Assembly: GCA_964629885.1 (NCBI GenBank)
Contig: CAZVRJ010000001.1
Coordinates: forward strand, 1 to 64,000
Source: CAYWCV01 sp964629885
Lineage (GTDB): Bacteria > Bacteroidota > Rhodothermia > Balneolales > CAYWCV01
Direction of reading: 5' to 3'
Length of the DNA stretch: 64,000 nucleotides
The position numbers and the translations under genes were made by a program. Below the pieces are notes generated by a model. That model worked only from the letters and a program-made list of their open reading frames with translations, was not told the origin of the DNA and made no database searches. Positions 25,691 through 34,441 of this stretch are shown here, in pieces. The stretch's first letter is position 1; the number at the start of each line of letters is the position of its first letter.

Positions 25691-26614
25691 ATGGACATTT
25701 TCATCGTCGGGCCAACCGCATCGGGAAAAACCGAACTATCAATCAAGCTGGCCGAGCTTCTTGGGTGCCCGATCATATCGGCCGACTCAAGGCAATGCTT
25801 TTTGGGAATGGACATCGGCACCGCCAAACCCTCGGCCGACGATTTGGCACGAGCAGTCCATTTCAACATTTCCATCCTACCGCCCGACCATAAGGACGAT
25901 GCCTCCGCTTTCGTTCAACGTGTGCACCAGTGGAAACGTGAGCACCCTAATACAAACTGGATCATTGCCGGTGGAAGCACGCTTTACCTTCAGTCGCTAT
26001 TGTTTCCGCTCGACGACATCCCCAAAAGTGACCCAGTCCTGCAAAGTGAAATCGAGGAAAGCATTCGAGCAGAAGGCCTACAAATTGCCTGGGACCGCCT
26101 GAATGTGCTTGATCCACTCTATGCCAAGCAGATGGATGGATTGAATCACCAGCGCATTGTACGTGCCCTTTGCGTGTGTATCCAAACGGGGAAGCCATTC
26201 AGTTCCTTCCATCAGCGCGATGGCTTCCACAAACCAGAGAATGCTTTGGTCTTTGGACTGTCTTTCGATCGCGATCGACTCGTCCAACGGATCAACGACC
26301 GAGTAGATGCCATGATTCTGGCTGGGTTGGTCGATGAAGTTCGAAAACTGAAGGAAATGGGTTATGATGAAAATTGCAACGCTTTAAAAACCGTCGGCTA
26401 TGCCGAGGTCTTCGCTTATCTCGATGGTAAGATCCATCATGATGCTATGGTAAGTCAGATCAAGGCTCACACACGTCAGTATTCGCGCAGGCAAATGACT
26501 TGGTTTCGCCGATGGCCATTTGTGGAATGGATCGACACAGACCAAATGTCACCAACCGACGCGATGGTATTCGTCAGAGATCGGTTGCTTTCGGTGGAAA
26601 CACAACAAAAATAG
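25691..26614 (+). CDS. miaA: tRNA dimethylallyltransferase
   Basis: A 307-aa enzyme that adds a dimethylallyl group to A37 of tRNAs reading codons that start with U. The P-loop is GPTASGKT at residues 7-14, followed by IISADSRQCFLGMDIGTAKPS. The WIIAGGSTLYLQSLLFPLDDIP and LKTVGYAEVFAYLDGKI segments and the ending KAHTRQYSRRQMTWFRRW are all diagnostic. It lies 17 nt after the porV-like gene and 36 nt before purS. A GTATCTTGA sequence (25679-25687) directly precedes the ATG. Confidence 0.96.
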   Translation: MDIFIVGPTASGKTELSIKLAELLGCPIISADSRQCFLGMDIGTAKPSADDLARAVHFNISILPPDHKDDASAFVQRVHQWKREHPNTNWIIAGGSTLYLQSLLFPLDDIPKSDPVLQSEIEESIRAEGLQIAWDRLNVLDPLYAKQMDGLNHQRIVRALCVCIQTGKPFSSFHQRDGFHKPENALVFGLSFDRDRLVQRINDRVDAMILAGLVDEVRKLKEMGYDENCNALKTVGYAEVFAYLDGKIHHDAMVSQIKAHTRQYSRRQMTWFRRWPFVEWIDTDQMSPTDAMVFVRDRLLSVETQQK

Positions 26615-26650
26615 CCGTAATTTTAGCTTTTTGATCATTTTACAACGCCC

Positions 26651-26899
26651 ATGTACAAGGCCACCATTTTCGTCACATTGCGTCCTTCCATTCTCGACCC
26701 CAAGGGTAAGGCAAGCCTCCATGCTTTACAAAGCCTTGGCATGAATGCCGTGAAGGGTGTAAGGATGGGTAAACTGATCGAGATGGATATCGACGCATCA
26801 TCCGAGGATGATGCCCGTGCCATTGCTGTCGATTCCTGCGAGAAGCTTTTAGCCAACGTAGTGATGGAGAATTTCCACATCGACATCAAGAAGGCCTGA
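26651..26899 (+). CDS. purS: Phosphoribosylformylglycinamidine synthase subunit PurS
   Basis: An 82-aa protein matching PurS: YKATIFVTLRPSILDPKGKA, then SLGMNAVKGVRMGKLIEMDI and a C-terminal helix ending VVMENFHIDI. PurS bridges PurQ and PurL in the three-part FGAM synthase of purine synthesis. purQ lies 312 bp downstream, with a ClpS-like gene inserted between. purL is not in the window. Confidence 0.95.
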   Translation: MYKATIFVTLRPSILDPKGKASLHALQSLGMNAVKGVRMGKLIEMDIDASSEDDARAIAVDSCEKLLANVVMENFHIDIKKA

Positions 26900-26911
26900 T
26901 TTCTTCTGTAT

Positions 26912-27208
26912 ATGCCTATCCGCCAAACCCAACATAGTAATCCGAAGGTTCAGCCGTCTCATCTTACCGAGACGGCCGTTGAAACACCTTGGACTCTCAC
27001 CTTGTTCGACGACGACATCCATACGTTCGATGAAGTCATCAATCAATTGATCAAGGCGTTGGGGTGCGACCCGCACACCGCCGAGGAAATTACCGTTACC
27101 GTTCATAATTCGGGAAGCGCCGTTGTGTTTGAGGGTCCTTTTGAGGAGTGCTTCCGAATCAATGCCGTGCTCGTCGAAATTCAGCTCATTACCGAAATTA
27201 GAGGTTAG
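26912..27208 (+). CDS. clpS: ClpS-like ATP-dependent protease adaptor
   Basis: A 98-aa protein resembling ClpS. After a 25-residue polar start come PWTLTLFDDDIHTFDEVINQL (the family's LxNDDxTPMEFVVxxL region) and the VHNSGSAVVFEG segment, and it ends in a strand that fits. ClpS delivers N-degron substrates to ClpAP/ClpCP. The N-terminal extension and the divergent core make it a distant member. It is placed 12 nt after purS and 3 nt before purQ, an unusual position inside a purine operon, so coregulation with purine genes is likely. Confidence 0.78.
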   Translation: MPIRQTQHSNPKVQPSHLTETAVETPWTLTLFDDDIHTFDEVINQLIKALGCDPHTAEEITVTVHNSGSAVVFEGPFEECFRINAVLVEIQLITEIRG

Positions 27209-27211
27209 CCC

Positions 27212-27907
27212 ATGAAATTCACTGTCGTCGTTTTCCCTGGTTCCAATTGCGACCACGACGCATATCACGCCATCAAACATGTGATGGGCCAAGATGTCCA
27301 TTTTGTGTGGCACAAAGACACCGATCTGGGTAATCCAGATGTGGTTTTGCTTCCAGGTGGATTTTCCTATGGCGATTACCTGCGCTCGGGGGCCATTGCT
27401 CGCTTCTCTCCAGTTATGGAGGAGGTAATTCAGTTTGCTAATAAGGGCGGAATGGTGATCGGCATTTGCAACGGATTCCAAATCCTGCTCGAAAGTGGAT
27501 TGCTCCCTGGTGCCATGCTTCACAACGAGCACCTCAAGTTCAGCTGCAAGCAGGTCTACCTCAAATGCGAGCAGACCGATACGCCGTACACCCGAGCCAT
27601 GACCCAAGGCCAAATACTTCAAATACCCATTGCCCACGGCGAGGGAAACTACATCTGCGACGATGAAACTCTCCAAATGCTTGAGGGTGAAGGACGCATA
27701 ATTTTTCGCTATTGCGATGCTGACGGCAACGTGACACCAGAATCGAACCCAAACGGGGCTATCGCAAATATCGCCGGTATTTGCAGTCCAAATCGCAATG
27801 TGCTTGGAATGATGCCACACCCCGAGCGTGCCGTTGAAAAATTGCTCGGAAGTGACGACGGACTCTACGTGTTTGAGTCACTGATTGGTGAGGCCGTAAC
27901 CAGATAG
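27212..27907 (+). CDS. purQ: Phosphoribosylformylglycinamidine synthase subunit PurQ
   Basis: A 231-aa class I glutamine amidotransferase. It starts KFTVVVFPGSNCDHDAY, has LLPGGFSYGDYLRSGAIA, the catalytic Cys86 in GICNGFQILLESGLLPGA and the His/Glu in MMPHPERAVE near residues 207-212. It supplies ammonia to PurL in FGAM synthesis. It overlaps nothing and is 8 nt before lptB. Confidence 0.97.
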   Translation: MKFTVVVFPGSNCDHDAYHAIKHVMGQDVHFVWHKDTDLGNPDVVLLPGGFSYGDYLRSGAIARFSPVMEEVIQFANKGGMVIGICNGFQILLESGLLPGAMLHNEHLKFSCKQVYLKCEQTDTPYTRAMTQGQILQIPIAHGEGNYICDDETLQMLEGEGRIIFRYCDADGNVTPESNPNGAIANIAGICSPNRNVLGMMPHPERAVEKLLGSDDGLYVFESLIGEAVTR

Positions 27908-27915
27908 GTAGTGCC

Positions 27916-28683
27916 ATGGCCACCGAAATAATCACCGACCTTCTCGGATGCCGTTCGCTGGTCAAATCGTATAAGAAACGTGTTGTTGTCAACGACGTCA
28001 GTATTCATGTGAACCGCGGCGAAATCGTGGGACTGCTTGGACCGAATGGTGCTGGCAAGACAACGACATTTTATTCGATTGTTGGTTTGATTCGACCTGA
28101 CAAAGGTACTATATATGTCAATAACGATGACATCAGTCGAGTACCGATGTTTCGTCGTGCCCGATTGGGCATCGGTTATTTGCCGCAGGAAGCGAGTGTG
28201 TTCCGCAATTTGACGGTACGCGAAAACATTCACACGATCCTAGAGTTTCAGCCCCTATCCCGAGCCGAGCGAAACGAACGAACCGATCACCTCATTGAGG
28301 AATTCAGTCTCCAAACGGTCGTTAATAATAAAGGATATGCCTTGTCTGGAGGTGAGAGGCGCCGCACGGAAATTGCACGGGCGTTAGCAACCGATCCAAG
28401 ATTCTTACTACTCGACGAGCCCTTTGCGGGTGTTGACCCCATTGCCGTCGAAGACATCCAGCGAATTGTGTATGCACTGAAGCAGAAAAATATCGGCATT
28501 TTGATCACCGATCATAATGTTCATGAAACGCTCGCAATAACCGACAGAGCCTATTTGATGTACGAAGGTCGTATCTTGAAAGAAGGCACGGCAGATAGCC
28601 TCGCCAACGACGAGGAAGCGCGTGAGCGATATCTCGGAACTCAATTTCGCCTCGACCGCTATAATCCATCACTTAACCAGTAG
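27916..28683 (+). CDS. lptB: LPS export ABC transporter ATP-binding protein LptB
   Basis: A 255-aa ABC ATPase. Walker A GPNGAGKT is at residues 42-49, the signature LSGGERRR near 143-150 and Walker B LLLDEP at 164-169. The segment IGYLPQEASVFRNLTVRENI is characteristic of LptB, which powers lipopolysaccharide transport with LptF/LptG. The presence of LptB implies an LPS-bearing outer membrane. It is 8 nt after purQ and 11 nt before the rhodanese gene, so it is coexpressed with purine and other genes. No lptF/G or lptA/C is here. Confidence 0.95.
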   Translation: MATEIITDLLGCRSLVKSYKKRVVVNDVSIHVNRGEIVGLLGPNGAGKTTTFYSIVGLIRPDKGTIYVNNDDISRVPMFRRARLGIGYLPQEASVFRNLTVRENIHTILEFQPLSRAERNERTDHLIEEFSLQTVVNNKGYALSGGERRRTEIARALATDPRFLLLDEPFAGVDPIAVEDIQRIVYALKQKNIGILITDHNVHETLAITDRAYLMYEGRILKEGTADSLANDEEARERYLGTQFRLDRYNPSLNQ

Positions 28684-28694
28684 TAAGACGTATT

Positions 28695-29021
28695 ATGAAC
28701 ACGGGGAATATCACTGTACAAGAACTGAACGAGCGTATCAAGAACAACGAGAAGCTCAACATCGTGGATGTGCGTGAGCCTTTTGAGCACGACATGGCCA
28801 ACATTGGTGGAACATTAATTCCGCTTGGCGACCTACCCCACCAACTGGAGCAGTTAGATGGCTTAAAGGACCAAGAGGTCATCGTCTACTGCCGCAGTGG
28901 TAATAGAAGCGGAAGTGCTTGCCAATTTCTGCTCAAACAAGGTTTCACAAACGTGCGTAACCTTGAGGGTGGAATGATGCGTTGGGCCAAGGAAATCGAC
29001 CCTTCGATGCCAATGATGTAA
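28695..29021 (+). CDS. Single-domain rhodanese-like protein
   Basis: A 108-aa single rhodanese domain: VDVREPFEHDMANI, then VIVYCRSGNRSGSACQFLLKQGF and NVRNLEGGMMRWAKEI. Cys66 in the CRSGNRS loop is the sulfur-carrying nucleophile. Such short proteins transfer sulfur or detoxify cyanide in the cytoplasm. It is the last gene of the plus-strand operon and converges with rho after 8 bp. Confidence 0.93.
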   Translation: MNTGNITVQELNERIKNNEKLNIVDVREPFEHDMANIGGTLIPLGDLPHQLEQLDGLKDQEVIVYCRSGNRSGSACQFLLKQGFTNVRNLEGGMMRWAKEIDPSMPMM

Positions 29022-29029
29022 AAGATTTG

Positions 29030-30277
29030 TCAGGCCAACGCTGATATCTGATTAAGCAGCTCTTCGTTGCTACGGGTACGGCTAAGCACCTGTAGTAAGC
29101 TCACCATGGATTCCTTGGGCGACTTTTTGAGCAGGTAGCGTCGCACCATATTGCGCTCGTCGAGTGTGCCATCGATGAACCTTTCCTCATTACGCGTACC
29201 CGAAGCAGCAATGTTAATCGCTGGGAAGACCCTATCGTTGGCCAATTCGCGGTCGAGTACAAGTTCCATGTTGCCTGTTCCCTTGAATTCCTCGAAGATC
29301 AAGTCGTCCATGCGCGAATTCGTTTCGATTAGGCATGTGGCGATGATGGTAAGCGATCCACCGCCTTCAATCTTCCGTGCTGCACCAAATATCTTCTTGG
29401 GGATCTCGAGTGCACGAATATCCATACCTCCCGACATGGTTCGACCACTGTTTGCCGCAGCCGCATTATACGACCTGCCTAAACGAGTTAGGGAGTCGAT
29501 CAACAGCACGGCGTCTTCACCTGCTTCGGCACGGCGTTTAACATAGCTGAGGGCCATTTCTGAGATGCGTACGTGGCTTTCGGTTGGGCGATCGTTCGAT
29601 GATGCAAAGACCTTGCCCTTAGTGGTGCGCATGAAATCGGTAACCTCTTCCGGTCGCTCATCGACTAAGAGTACTGCCAAATGAATATCAGGATGATACT
29701 CGTCGATTGCATGTGCAATTCGTTTCAGTAGCACTGTTTTACCTGTACGTGGCGGAGCCACTATAATCGCACGTTGTCCCTTACCAATAGGAGCTATCAG
29801 GTCGACTACTCGCAGGTCAATTTCGTCAGGTTTTTTTGACAGTTTGATTTGCTCAACGGGCATGATTGGCGTCTGATGCTCGTAACGAGGTAATTGCGTC
29901 CATTGATCAGGGTGACGTTCGTTGACCTTCTCAATTGTGCCGACCCTTAAATTTCCTTTGATATCCTGATCTAACTCGCCTTCGAGTACTAGCCCTTGCC
30001 GCAGATCATAAAAACTGATCATATCGGGGCTCAGGAATGGATCTTTCGGCGTCTTTGTGAATTCGTGATCTAGTTTTCTTATGAATCCATATCCCCCAAA
30101 CGATGGGGGTATTTCGAGGACGCCTTTATATCGACCACCAAAAATAATCTGGTTGTTAAGAATAAACTCAGGCGATTTTGCTGCGCCTTTTGGACGCGGC
30201 TTTCTACCTTGCGGCTTATTCTTACTTTTACCCTTATTCTTGTTGTTCTTCTTGTTATAACCTTTGTAGTAATTCAT
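29030..30277 (-). CDS. rho: Transcription termination factor Rho
   Basis: A 415-aa Rho. It begins with an Asn/Lys/Gly-rich tract of about 35 residues (YYKGYNKKNNKNKGKSKNK), then the RNA-binding cold-shock-like domain (GGYGFIRKLDHEF), and the RecA-like ATPase with Walker A APPRTGKT at residues 174-181 and LLVDERPEEVTDF. SLTRLGRSYNAAAANSGRTMSGG gives the Q-loop region. Rho terminates unproductive transcripts by translocating along RNA. It sits alone between a rhodanese gene (convergent) and a 319-bp gap that holds a leader hairpin and repeats. Confidence 0.96.
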   Translation of the reverse strand: MNYYKGYNKKNNKNKGKSKNKPQGRKPRPKGAAKSPEFILNNQIIFGGRYKGVLEIPPSFGGYGFIRKLDHEFTKTPKDPFLSPDMISFYDLRQGLVLEGELDQDIKGNLRVGTIEKVNERHPDQWTQLPRYEHQTPIMPVEQIKLSKKPDEIDLRVVDLIAPIGKGQRAIIVAPPRTGKTVLLKRIAHAIDEYHPDIHLAVLLVDERPEEVTDFMRTTKGKVFASSNDRPTESHVRISEMALSYVKRRAEAGEDAVLLIDSLTRLGRSYNAAAANSGRTMSGGMDIRALEIPKKIFGAARKIEGGGSLTIIATCLIETNSRMDDLIFEEFKGTGNMELVLDRELANDRVFPAINIAASGTRNEERFIDGTLDERNMVRRYLLKKSPKESMVSLLQVLSRTRSNEELLNQISALA

Positions 30278-30324
30278 ACCTCTTTGGGGTGTGAACGAAA
30301 ATAGAGCATGATTTTATGACTGGG

Positions 30325-30340
30325 TTCGGAGTAATCCGAA
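30325..30340 (-). promoter_or_regulatory. Hairpin in the rho leader
   Basis: TTCGGA, GTAA, TCCGAA (16 bases) forms a perfect six-base stem with a tetraloop, 48 nt before the rho start codon. rho is autogenously regulated in several bacteria; this hairpin could belong to that leader, but no direct evidence. Confidence 0.35.
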
Positions 30341-30423
30341 AGAACGGCGGCGCAAATAGTCCCGAGGGATAATCACAGATGGCAGTATAATCCGTTCACT
30401 GCACCATGTTGAGAATCTTGGTC

Positions 30424-30452
30424 TAGTACCGGTTTTATTAGTAGTACCGGTT
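30424..30452. repeat. Two direct copies of TAGTACCGGTT
   Basis: The 11-mer TAGTACCGGTT occurs at 30424-30434 and 30442-30452, period 18, each containing the palindrome ACCGGT. The spacing of nearly two helical turns suggests a possible protein-binding site upstream of rho. Nothing else supports this. Confidence 0.4.
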
Positions 30453-30497
30453 CCCCACGGAATGAATCAAGCGTCGAATATCTATTGGGGGAGAGAG

Positions 30498-30530
30498 AAA
30501 GCCGGAAGAGTCTTAATCTCTTCCGGCTTT
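30498..30530 (-). terminator. Rho-independent terminator of the TPR gene
   Basis: A perfect 13-bp stem AAAGCCGGAAGAG / CTCTTCCGGCTTT with a seven-base loop. On the minus strand it lies 66 nt after the stop of the TPR gene and ends in GGCTTT followed by CTCTCTCC, a pyrimidine-rich tail. It most likely terminates the leftward operon from 36 kb to 30.6 kb. Confidence 0.75.
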
Positions 30531-30596
30531 AATAAAATACACAATACACTCGGATTTTGAAAGGAATCCGTAAACCTGATAAAATGTCTCTAACGA

Positions 30597-31901
30597 TTAG
30601 CGAACGGTCGTTGATTCGTTAATCCAGCTGTAGCAATCGCGAAGTGAAGAGTCGACACGAATGTTGTCGCCATTGTTCCAGCCTTTGAAGAACTTGTCTT
30701 CTGCGCTAGGAGCAACTTGAGCATAAGTACTCGCTTGACGGTTCACTGAGTTGGCCAACGCTGGGTCGGCACGCTTTGCACGGTCGAGATAATCGAGAAC
30801 CAACCAGTAAACAACTTTGTCTTCGCGTTCCATTCTTCCACCGGCACATGCCGATACAGCGTTTGCGTAAGCCTCGGCAACCTTAAAGTAGGCGTTACCA
30901 TTGTTAGGGTTGAACTGGATAGACTGCTTAGCAGCATCACGCGAACCACGAAGGTCGTTGATATTCATGCGGTTGTCGGCGATCAGTAACCAGATGGTAG
31001 ACTTCTCGTCGTTTGTTTCTGCCATCTTAATTGCTACTTCAAGGTAGCCGTTGGCACCGCGGTAATCACCATTCTTGCGAGCCATGTCGGCCATACGCAT
31101 GGTGTTACGCATGTCGGGAGCCTTCTCATAGAGAACTTTACCAAACTCGTTGATTTTCTCGCGGTTATCTACACGTACATATAGGTCAAACAATTCGCCG
31201 ATGAGCTGGAGATTCTCTTTGTCGTCGGCTAGTTTGCCCTCAAGGAACGTGATGCGCTCAACTGGATTGCTAAATAATGAGTTCAAGATGCGGTCGAAGT
31301 ATTCAGCTGTAGTGGAGTCCACTTTGCCTTTCGACTTCTCAATCATTGTAACAGCAGCGTCACGATCGCCGTTAGATACCAAATTTTGGACGATCAGACT
31401 TATATAGTAACCGTCGCCTAGTTCAATCGTACGATTTTCATCCAATTCAAGAAGTTTTTTGTACTGGATCAAAGCGTTATCCATGCCGCTTTCGATATAG
31501 TCGGAGTTATTCTGGTAAAACTTACCGCGCTCAAGTGTCCAGTCGTACATGTCGATTTCTTCTGGTGTGAAGATGTTGAACACTTGGGTGAACAATGTCG
31601 ATGCGGAGTCGAGGTAAGCAGCTTTGATCGCAGGATCCATAGCCTCTTCCGACATGGCAGAGTAGATGCGGATCATGCGCAAGAACACGATGTGGCCTCT
31701 GTAGGCTGGGTGCTCAGGCAGCTCTTTTGGGTAATTCTTGATGAGGTGCTTGCCGTATGGTAGTGCGAAAGCGTAATCCTTCATCTGGAAGTTGGTGCTG
31801 AAAAGCGAGAACGCCTCAAGCGGCCGAGACGGTATCTCTTGTGCTTTTGCGGCACTGCCCATTGCAAGGGACATTACTAGGATGAAGAGGAGTTTTTTCA
31901 T
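30597..31901 (-). CDS. TPR-repeat exported protein
   Basis: A 434-aa secreted protein: signal peptide MKKLLFILVMSLAMGSAAKAQ, then helical repeats. Degenerate tetratricopeptide units can be read near residues 260-370 (RKNGDYRGANGYLEVAIKMAE, NDLRGSRDAAKQSIQFNPNNGNAYFKVAEAYAN). TPRs mediate protein contacts, probably in the periplasm. The C-terminal part contains two cysteines (AVSACAGG, LRDCYSW) that may form a disulfide. It follows the barrel protein by 41 nt and ends the operon before a strong terminator. Similar TPR proteins accompany outer-membrane genes in this phylum; specific function unknown. Confidence 0.75.
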   Translation of the reverse strand: MKKLLFILVMSLAMGSAAKAQEIPSRPLEAFSLFSTNFQMKDYAFALPYGKHLIKNYPKELPEHPAYRGHIVFLRMIRIYSAMSEEAMDPAIKAAYLDSASTLFTQVFNIFTPEEIDMYDWTLERGKFYQNNSDYIESGMDNALIQYKKLLELDENRTIELGDGYYISLIVQNLVSNGDRDAAVTMIEKSKGKVDSTTAEYFDRILNSLFSNPVERITFLEGKLADDKENLQLIGELFDLYVRVDNREKINEFGKVLYEKAPDMRNTMRMADMARKNGDYRGANGYLEVAIKMAETNDEKSTIWLLIADNRMNINDLRGSRDAAKQSIQFNPNNGNAYFKVAEAYANAVSACAGGRMEREDKVVYWLVLDYLDRAKRADPALANSVNRQASTYAQVAPSAEDKFFKGWNNGDNIRVDSSLRDCYSWINESTTVR

Positions 31902-31942
31902 GGCGATACTGCGTGATGATGAAGGGACAAACAGGGTTTAGT

Positions 31943-33235
31943 CTATTGGATCTTCCTGCGAAGAAACATTGGCTCTGATAGGTTGAACGATACTCGTGTA
32001 AGAAATATTTTCTCCTTTACGAAATCAGTAGTTCCTGAACCCCGAACGCCATAACTGAAGTTGAGGTCGATTGATGAACTGGTAAATCGAGATGGGATGC
32101 CAAAGCCGGCGTGCATAAGAGTGGTTGGTATGGCTTGGCCTTCGAATTTAAGATATCCTGAGTCATGAGACAAGCCACCCCGATAAATTAAATTTCGGAA
32201 AAACTTACTTGCGCGTCTGTTTTTAAAGCTAAATTCACCACCGATACCTAGGCTGAACTGGTCAGTAAATTCCACGTTCTCAATGGTGCCGACATCCTTG
32301 TACTTGCTCCAAGCTTGCTGTGAAGCCTCAACTGCGATCATTAGGTATGGGCTTGGACGATAGGTCAATCCACCCGAAATTTTTTGCGGTAGTATAGATG
32401 TATCGTTGCTTCTAGCAGGTAGTTCAACTTCATCACTTGTGTAGCGTGTGTAGAGCCGCTCTTTCACATCCAGCTCGGATTCCAGATCCCATGTTAGGCC
32501 AAAGCTCAGGTTGTCATCTTTTCTAATCAGGTGAGATTTGTTCGCAAACATACCCGTACGTAGTCCAAATCCACTCATCAACTCCCTATTCCTGAACTCG
32601 ACACCCTGAAACAGGAGCGTGTCGAACGCTATCTCAGAAATGCGTTCAATCAAACCAAATGTGACCGAAGGGGCAACGCCGATGGAAATATTCTCAGTTA
32701 TGCCAAAGCCCAAACCAGCCTCAAGCCTATTCAATCCACCAGTACCTACCTGTTGTGTGGCGTAGGAGACCGGACGATCACTTATCAGCACACCAGCCGG
32801 CAGTGTCTTCTGCGACTGAATTGAGTATTTGACTGTAGAGTATGGTCTCAAAGAAACATTCAAACCAAGCCGGCTACGCTCGATGGGGAACATCACCTGC
32901 ACGGTACCGATACCTGCTTGAGTGTAACTACCGCTTTGTGAACCGTCTTCGCCCGCGAAGTTGCTTACATAAAAGCTGCCGAGTCCTGTTGTGAATACTG
33001 GGTATCCCCATAGCGCTGGGTTCGCTCCATTATTTGCGTAGGCGTTGTAAATCGAAACACCCTGAAGACCCATACCAGTAGCTTGACCCGAAAAGAAAGT
33101 ATTTGGAACGCCTATTCCGTAATAGGAATAGACCGAACCGCCTCCCCACTTACTTTGATCCATATCGAAGTTGAACTGGGCTGAGCTTGTGCCAGCAAAT
33201 GCAAGCATTAGCAAACCAACTAGTAGGTATCTCAT
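31943..33235 (-). CDS. Putative outer-membrane beta-barrel protein
   Basis: A 430-aa protein with a signal peptide (MRYLLVGLLMLAFAG, cleaved after SSAQ). The mature start has SVYSYYGIGVPNTFFSGQATGMGLQG and the SIYNAYANNGANPALWG segment, resembling the N-terminus of FadL-like/PorV-like barrels (AYANNPAALG patterns). The rest is beta-rich and ends in a strand (FLTRVSFNL). FadL-type proteins carry hydrophobic molecules across the outer membrane, but this family is not settled. It overlaps the DUF4270-like gene by 4 nt (ATGA), so the two are translationally coupled. Confidence 0.72.
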   Translation of the reverse strand: MRYLLVGLLMLAFAGTSSAQFNFDMDQSKWGGGSVYSYYGIGVPNTFFSGQATGMGLQGVSIYNAYANNGANPALWGYPVFTTGLGSFYVSNFAGEDGSQSGSYTQAGIGTVQVMFPIERSRLGLNVSLRPYSTVKYSIQSQKTLPAGVLISDRPVSYATQQVGTGGLNRLEAGLGFGITENISIGVAPSVTFGLIERISEIAFDTLLFQGVEFRNRELMSGFGLRTGMFANKSHLIRKDDNLSFGLTWDLESELDVKERLYTRYTSDEVELPARSNDTSILPQKISGGLTYRPSPYLMIAVEASQQAWSKYKDVGTIENVEFTDQFSLGIGGEFSFKNRRASKFFRNLIYRGGLSHDSGYLKFEGQAIPTTLMHAGFGIPSRFTSSSIDLNFSYGVRGSGTTDFVKEKIFLTRVSFNLSEPMFLRRKIQ

Positions 33236-34398
33236 AGACCCTCCCGCTTCACAAGTGTTAACAACAGACGCGGTTGACGGAATTGTCCTTTGTCTAACAT
33301 CGTGTTGTGAAATATTCCAGACCTGGGCTGAACGGAAAGATAGAATGTCCGCTCAGACTCTCCTGCCAACAACATCGTTCTAATCAGATTGGTCACTACA
33401 GCTTGATAGCTGTTGTCGGTCTGGCGGATGAAGGTGATCGATGGTGAGAGCACGATAATGTCGTCGGGTGAGAGCAGACCGCTAGGATTATAAGCATTCA
33501 AGGTGATGCTCTGTGGTCGCACGTGCCCAGTTGGCAAGCCTGCAGCCAAAAAGGTCTCATCTTCTTGAATGAGTAATACAGCTCTTGAAATATTGCTACC
33601 GCTTAGACGATTCAAATCCAATTTAATGCTGATGCTGGGTAGATTCTCCAAATTTGAGGAGATGTGCACGCCAGAGGCAAAAGACGGCGGCTGTGTTCTG
33701 GTAAAATTATGTGCTGATGCTCGAACGTAGACGATATTTGTGTCTCGTGGATTGTAGAAGGTCATCTGAACAGAATCTTTCAACATCGAAATGATCTTGC
33801 CACCACCGATGGGCTTGATTGCCAGTCCGAAGTAGTTTCGTACGTAGGCAGAATCAGCGTTTGGCTCTGTACTATAAACGTATTGCTTGTACTCGTTGAG
33901 CCATGATTGCGGCATTTGAACCTGGATGAGAGAGTCGCGTGTTACCTCAAAGGTTGCAAATGGCAGTGCATCGGTCATTGGTCTCGTTGTAGCCCTGAAC
34001 GTGGATGGTCGCCATAGATTTCGTACTCCAAACACGCCATATTGCGTAGCGTTTAAGGTGTCGCCGTAAAAACTACTGGTGCGCAGGTTCAGAATTACGC
34101 GGGTGCTGTCGCTAAGCGTGTCGACCAAGCCTTTTAGCAACAATGAGGGAATGAAATACGTCTCTGCGGTAATCGGCCCAAACCAAGGATCGTTGTACGA
34201 ACCTGTCGATAAGTGGGTCAAATCGCCCGTATAGGGGTTAAGGACCAGCCTTTCGGTTGTGGGAACCACAAAGGTGTCGGTCGTGACAACATTACGGTCG
34301 GGTATCAACCCACCGCCTACATTGCTAGAGTCGTCGCAGGATGTCCATGCAATGGTTATGACTGCAACCAAAAGGATATTCCAGAGGTTGCGTTTCAT
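33232..34398 (-). CDS. DUF4270-like lipoprotein
   Basis: A 388-aa lipoprotein. The frame is open from 34419, but ATG 34398 gives MKRNLWNILLVAVITIAWTS followed by Cys, a signal peptide with a lipobox-like cysteine. The mature part (GGGLIPDRNVVTTDTFVV, then DPWFGPITAETYF) is of the DUF4270 type, whose function is unknown and which is beside the glgA-like gene in many Bacteroidota. The 4-nt overlap (33232-33235) with the next gene and the 43-nt gap to glgA-like make an operon. The family call is moderately sure. Confidence 0.72.
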   Translation of the reverse strand: MKRNLWNILLVAVITIAWTSCDDSSNVGGGLIPDRNVVTTDTFVVPTTERLVLNPYTGDLTHLSTGSYNDPWFGPITAETYFIPSLLLKGLVDTLSDSTRVILNLRTSSFYGDTLNATQYGVFGVRNLWRPSTFRATTRPMTDALPFATFEVTRDSLIQVQMPQSWLNEYKQYVYSTEPNADSAYVRNYFGLAIKPIGGGKIISMLKDSVQMTFYNPRDTNIVYVRASAHNFTRTQPPSFASGVHISSNLENLPSISIKLDLNRLSGSNISRAVLLIQEDETFLAAGLPTGHVRPQSITLNAYNPSGLLSPDDIIVLSPSITFIRQTDNSYQAVVTNLIRTMLLAGESERTFYLSVQPRSGIFHNTMLDKGQFRQPRLLLTLVKREGL

Positions 34399-34441
34399 CA
34401 AAGAGTTCGGTTCGGGCACAATAAATGGTAAATCAGTGGAA

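Larger units (their letters stand above)
30278..30596. other. 319-bp region between rho and the TPR gene: leader, repeats, terminator
   Basis: This gap has no plausible gene. It contains the rho leader with a six-base perfect hairpin (30325-30340), two direct copies of TAGTACCGGTT (30424 and 30442), and a strong 13-bp terminator hairpin (30498-30530). The rest is AT-rich sequence without a recognisable feature. Confidence 0.6.

Noticed and set aside
26849..27820. 323-aa minus-strand open frame
   Set aside because: It is antisense to clpS and purQ, which have clear family motifs and correct operon spacing; its own protein has no recognisable domain.
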